Positions 60,923 to 64,000 of a DNA stretch of 64,000 nt are shown here, one piece after another. The notes under the pieces were generated by a model. That model was given only the letters and a program-made list of their open reading frames with translations. It was not told the DNA's origin and made no database searches. How positions within the stretch are numbered: the first letter of the stretch is position 1; the number at the start of each line of letters is the position of its first letter. Origin of the DNA: Jeongeupia chitinilytica (GTDB lineage Bacteria; Pseudomonadota; Gammaproteobacteria; Burkholderiales; Chitinibacteraceae); assembly GCF_014652315.1 (NCBI RefSeq), contig NZ_BMYO01000006.1, positions 124,001 through 188,000 on the forward strand, written 5' to 3'. The translations under genes were made by a program, and so were the position numbers.

Positions 60923-63166
60923 TCAAAAGCGCCGGATCATTCCCGCCTGACCGGCAAGGCCGCTGCCAGCCAGCGACGGCCGCGGTGCCGCCGTATCGAC
61001 GGTGACGGGCTTGCCGGCCTGTTGCGGCAGTACGTGGCCGTAGACCGGTGCCACCGGGCTGTCGTAGACCGTTTCGCCGTCGGTACGGATCTGGATCTGC
61101 TCGAGACCGGTCCGGGTAATCGTGGTGACTTCATGGCTGCCGGCCGACAGCGGCGAGAACGTCAACAGCATGTCGCGACTCAGCAGGCCGACCTTCTTGC
61201 CGATGCTTTCCTCCGCATTGTCGCGGTACAGCACGGTCGTCCATTGCCGTTTGGCGACGTTCGGCACGTGCCTGCCGGAGAACAGATCGCCGAGGTACTG
61301 CAACGGTGTACGGCTGCGTTCGGTCAGTGACTGCACCTGCCACTGCAGGTCGGAACCGTAGAGGAACAGGTCCAGTCGGTCGCGTTCCGCCGTGGTGTTC
61401 CAGTCGAACACGCAACCGATGGCCTTGATGTAACCGGGTTCGCCGGGGCGTTGCGACGGTGCACGGATCGTTGCGGCGATGTTGGCGCGGATCGGCAGCG
61501 TGCCGGACGGCAGGTAGAGCTCGCCATCGACTTCGACACCGTTGCGGACGTCATCGGGCAACTGTGCGTACAGCCGGAAACCCGACGACGAGATGTCGTC
61601 GACCGTCCCGTAAGTCGTTGTCCCGCCGGGAAAGCGCAGACGTGCCGGCAGCGGAATCGGGAAGCGGTACTCGTTGCGGCGGCTCTGGCTGCTGGCACGG
61701 GTGAACAGCAGCATCAGCAGTGCCAGCGTGCTGTTGACCAGCGCCCAGATCGAGTTGGCAATCAGCCCGTCGAGCGGCAGCTTGCCGAAGTAGCCGTACA
61801 TCATCAGGCCGACCGGAATGGCAAGTGCCGACAGCAGCAGGATCAGGAACTGCGGCATCACGAAACGCCGGTAACTGCTGCCGGTCACCGACTTGCTGGT
61901 GACCCTGAACTTGAGTTTGCCGCGGAACATTGCCAGCGTGGCCCAGGCGAAGGCCCAGAAACGTGCGAAGTTGTACTGCTCTATCATCAGCGTCCGGCCG
62001 TAACCGCGGCTGATTTCCTCGTACATGAAGAAGGTCAGCAGGATGTAGGGAATGAAGCGGATCAGGAAGCCTTCGCTGAAGGTCGAGATCGGCGACAGCC
62101 CGGTGGTCAGCACGACGATCGGTGCGAGGTAGAAGAAGCCTTTCTGCCAGCCGTCGAAGTAGGTGCTCATCGAGGCGAGGTAGTTGATCCGCTGTGCCAA
62201 AGTCAGGCCACGGGCGAACACCACACCTTCACGCCGCCAGATCTGCATCGCGCCCTGACCCCAGCGGATGCGCTGCTTGATGAAGGGGACAACCGACGCC
62301 GGGGCAATGCCGAAGGCCAGCGAATGGGGGTGATAGACCGATTCGAAACCGGCCTTGTGCAGTTTCAGCGAGGTGTGCAGGTCCTCGGTGACCGTGCCGG
62401 TGGCAAAGCCGCCGATGGTGTCGAGCGATGCGCGCCGCAGGATCGCGCAGCTGCCGCAAAAGAAGGCTGCGTTCCAGTAATCCTTGCCGCGCTGGATCAC
62501 GCGGAAGAACAGCGACTGTTCGGTCCACACCGTGGCCTGCTTGTTCTTGCGGTGCTGGTAGGAGTCGAGGTTGAAGAAGTCCTGCGGTGTCTGGACGAAC
62601 GAGACTTTCGGGTCGTTGAAGTAGCCGAGCGTTTCCACCAGAAAACGCCGCGCCGGCGCGTGGTCGGCATCGAAAACGGCCACGAAATCGGCCTGGCTCA
62701 GCGCCAGACCCGCGTTGAGGTTGCCGGCCTTGGCATGCTCGTTGTTGTCGCGCGCGTGGTAGTTGCAGCCGAGTTCGGCGGCCAGCCTGGCCATTTCCGG
62801 CCGGTTGCCGTCGTCGAGCAGCCAGACCTTGTGCGGGTATTCCATCTCGATCGCGGCCAGCAGCGTACGCCGGACCAGATCGACCGGCTCGTTCAGCGAC
62901 GGCACGAACACGTCGACGCTCAGTCCCGGCGGTGCCGCCGGCATGTCGCGTTCCGCCAGTCGCCAGGTCATGAACAGGTGCAGCAGCGCGGTGAAGAACC
63001 CGTACAGCTCGGCAACGTAGAGCAGCACCGAGAAAATGGGCGCCTGGGGGTTGAAGACGGTAGGTCGCCAGCTGAAGTAAATTACGGCGACGATCAGATA
63101 GACGATGACGACGAGTATTTGCGACGGGCGCAGTTGCTCGTACCGGATGCCGGTGGCTTTGCTCAT
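60923..63166 (-). CDS. Cellulose-synthase-like glycosyltransferase 2 with PilZ domain
   Basis: Inner-membrane processive glycosyltransferase of 747 aa resembling BcsA. N-terminal helices are followed by the GT2 domain: PSLNEPVDLVRRTL, the DxD motif AVFDADHAP, TVTEDLHTSLKL (catalytic TED) and KQRIRWGQGAMQIW (QxxRW). Three or more helices follow, then a PilZ domain with the c-di-GMP motifs RRNEYR (RxxxR) and DDISSSGFRL (D/NxSxxG), both intact. A C-terminal extension of about 130 residues is unassigned. No bcsB, bcsZ or bcsC is beside it, so the product may be a beta-glucan or related polymer. Confidence 0.87.
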   Translation of the reverse strand: MSKATGIRYEQLRPSQILVVIVYLIVAVIYFSWRPTVFNPQAPIFSVLLYVAELYGFFTALLHLFMTWRLAERDMPAAPPGLSVDVFVPSLNEPVDLVRRTLLAAIEMEYPHKVWLLDDGNRPEMARLAAELGCNYHARDNNEHAKAGNLNAGLALSQADFVAVFDADHAPARRFLVETLGYFNDPKVSFVQTPQDFFNLDSYQHRKNKQATVWTEQSLFFRVIQRGKDYWNAAFFCGSCAILRRASLDTIGGFATGTVTEDLHTSLKLHKAGFESVYHPHSLAFGIAPASVVPFIKQRIRWGQGAMQIWRREGVVFARGLTLAQRINYLASMSTYFDGWQKGFFYLAPIVVLTTGLSPISTFSEGFLIRFIPYILLTFFMYEEISRGYGRTLMIEQYNFARFWAFAWATLAMFRGKLKFRVTSKSVTGSSYRRFVMPQFLILLLSALAIPVGLMMYGYFGKLPLDGLIANSIWALVNSTLALLMLLFTRASSQSRRNEYRFPIPLPARLRFPGGTTTYGTVDDISSSGFRLYAQLPDDVRNGVEVDGELYLPSGTLPIRANIAATIRAPSQRPGEPGYIKAIGCVFDWNTTAERDRLDLFLYGSDLQWQVQSLTERSRTPLQYLGDLFSGRHVPNVAKRQWTTVLYRDNAEESIGKKVGLLSRDMLLTFSPLSAGSHEVTTITRTGLEQIQIRTDGETVYDSPVAPVYGHVLPQQAGKPVTVDTAAPRPSLAGSGLAGQAGMIRRF

Positions 63167-63435
63167 GATACGGCTCTCCTGCTCGGACCCGTGCCGCTGC
63201 GCCTGCTGTCCGATGACCGCGGCGGGTCGTTATTTCGGGCGCTGCTGCCAAGGCAGTGCCGGGGCGGACTCTTCTTGCTTGTAAGATTACGCTAGCATCC
63301 GTGCAGCCGCTTTGTGCAGCAAACGACAGTCGGCAAGCGTCCGATGCCATTCGGCGATCGTTTTCGGGCGAACGGCAGGCCGTTCCGCAGGTGCGCGCGG
63401 ACCGTTCCGGTTCTACACTCGTGAACCGTTCATCC

Positions 63436-64000
63436 ATGGAGCCCGCCCCCGTGATCACCCAGAGCCACTTCGTCGACCTGCCGACCGCAACCGGCAGCAT
63501 GCGTACCTATGTCCACCGTCCGTCCGGTGACGGCCAGTATCCGGCGGTGCTGTTTTACTCGGAGATTTTCCAGCAGACCGGGCCGATCGAACGTGCGGCG
63601 CGGCTGCTCGCCGGGCACGGCTATGCGGTGCTGGTGCCCGAGGTGTTCCACGAACTGAATCCGGCCGGCACGGTGCTGGCATACGATGACGCCGGCCGCG
63701 ACAAGGGCAACGCCGACAAGGCGGCCAAGCCGGCGGAAAGCTATGACAGCGACAACCGGGCGATGATCGACTGGCTGGCGGCACAGCCGTGGTACGACGG
63801 CCATGTGGGTGCGATGGGCTTCTGCATCGGCGGCCATCTGGCCTTTCGCGCCGCGCTGCAGCCCGAGATCGCCGCGACCGCGTGTTTCTACGCGACCGAC
63901 CTGCATTCGAACACGATCCCGAACGGTCCGGGCCAGCACAGCATGGACCGGCTGGCCGAGATCAGGGGCGAGCTCCTGATGATCTGGGGCAAGCAGGATC
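63436..64000 (+). CDS. Dienelactone hydrolase family protein (cut by window end)
   Basis: N-terminal 188 residues of an alpha/beta hydrolase of the dienelactone-hydrolase type; the 3' part is beyond the window. The segment VLFYSEIFQQTGPIERAARLLAGHGYAVLVPEVFHELNP and the nucleophile elbow GAMGFCIGGHLAFRAAL (catalytic Cys) are present, and an Asp-containing strand begins GELLMIWGKQD. It starts at ATG 63436 (an alternative GTG lies at 63451). Such enzymes hydrolyse small esters and lactones. Confidence 0.82.
   Translation, partial: MEPAPVITQSHFVDLPTATGSMRTYVHRPSGDGQYPAVLFYSEIFQQTGPIERAARLLAGHGYAVLVPEVFHELNPAGTVLAYDDAGRDKGNADKAAKPAESYDSDNRAMIDWLAAQPWYDGHVGAMGFCIGGHLAFRAALQPEIAATACFYATDLHSNTIPNGPGQHSMDRLAEIRGELLMIWGKQD

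Overview
The window is a gene-dense, high-GC stretch of a bacterial chromosome. The gene content points to a betaproteobacterium, most likely a chitin-using member of the Neisseriales (Chitinibacteraceae or Chromobacteriaceae). The reasons are the dnaA-dnaN-gyrB and rpmH-rnpA-yidD-yidC blocks, the OsmC-YcaO fusion, a GlcNAc phosphotransferase pair (EIIA-HPr-EI fusion plus EIICB), a type IV minor pilin cluster, and the order TIGR02449-like gene, zapA, 6S RNA, ygfA. The taxonomic call is an inference from content; no marker gene was compared with a database.

Layout. 0.1-8.2 kb holds a polyphosphate glucokinase, a DUF4124 protein, pyrE, an exonuclease III, an AmpG-type permease, small enzymes, a DEAD-box helicase and an orphan protein. 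8.5-16.5 kb holds a cupin, a large exported protein of unknown role, the OsmC-YcaO protein, SlyD, an ArsR/SRPBCC/YdeI trio and a SpoIIAA-like protein. 16.9-22.0 kb (minus strand) is gyrB, dnaN and dnaA; 22.2-24.6 kb (plus strand) is rpmH, rnpA, yidD and yidC. 24.6-39 kb holds mnmE, both topoisomerase IV genes (parE and parC, separated by small genes), a VanY-like peptidase and two AraC regulators. 39-43.3 kb holds thiD, a rubredoxin, an M48 lipoprotein protease, a HemJ-like protein, a CYTH protein and hemL. 43.8-49.6 kb is a six-gene pilus operon starting with pilY1. 49.6-53.9 kb holds a TlpA-like thioredoxin, the GTPase gene rbgA, a BtuF-like protein, zapA, 6S RNA and ygfA. 54.1-58.6 kb is the GlcNAc PTS. 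58.7-64 kb holds a nucleosidase, arsC, a PEBP-Rof fusion, a PilZ-bearing cellulose-synthase-like enzyme and the start of a dienelactone hydrolase.

The most interesting structure concerns chromosome replication and segregation. The dnaA-rpmH gap has one perfect DnaA box. Two near-identical modules, each an A-centred trinucleotide run, a GC-rich spacer and a perfect DnaA box, flank rbgA at about 50.2 and 51.4 kb, with further degenerate boxes around them. This is the layout expected of an origin-unwinding element, and sampled G/C counts on plus-strand genes change sign in about this place. I therefore propose that oriC is here, split around rbgA and about 28 kb from dnaA. Four parS-like sites lie at 27.9, 34.0, 36.2 and 39.2 kb. 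One forms the translation-start region of parE, one is just upstream of parC and one is inside parC, so ParB loading and topoisomerase IV genes are physically interleaved.

Six clear stem-loop terminators, 6S RNA and several intergenic hairpins were located by eye. I found no rRNA, recognisable tRNA, CRISPR array, insertion sequence or prophage.
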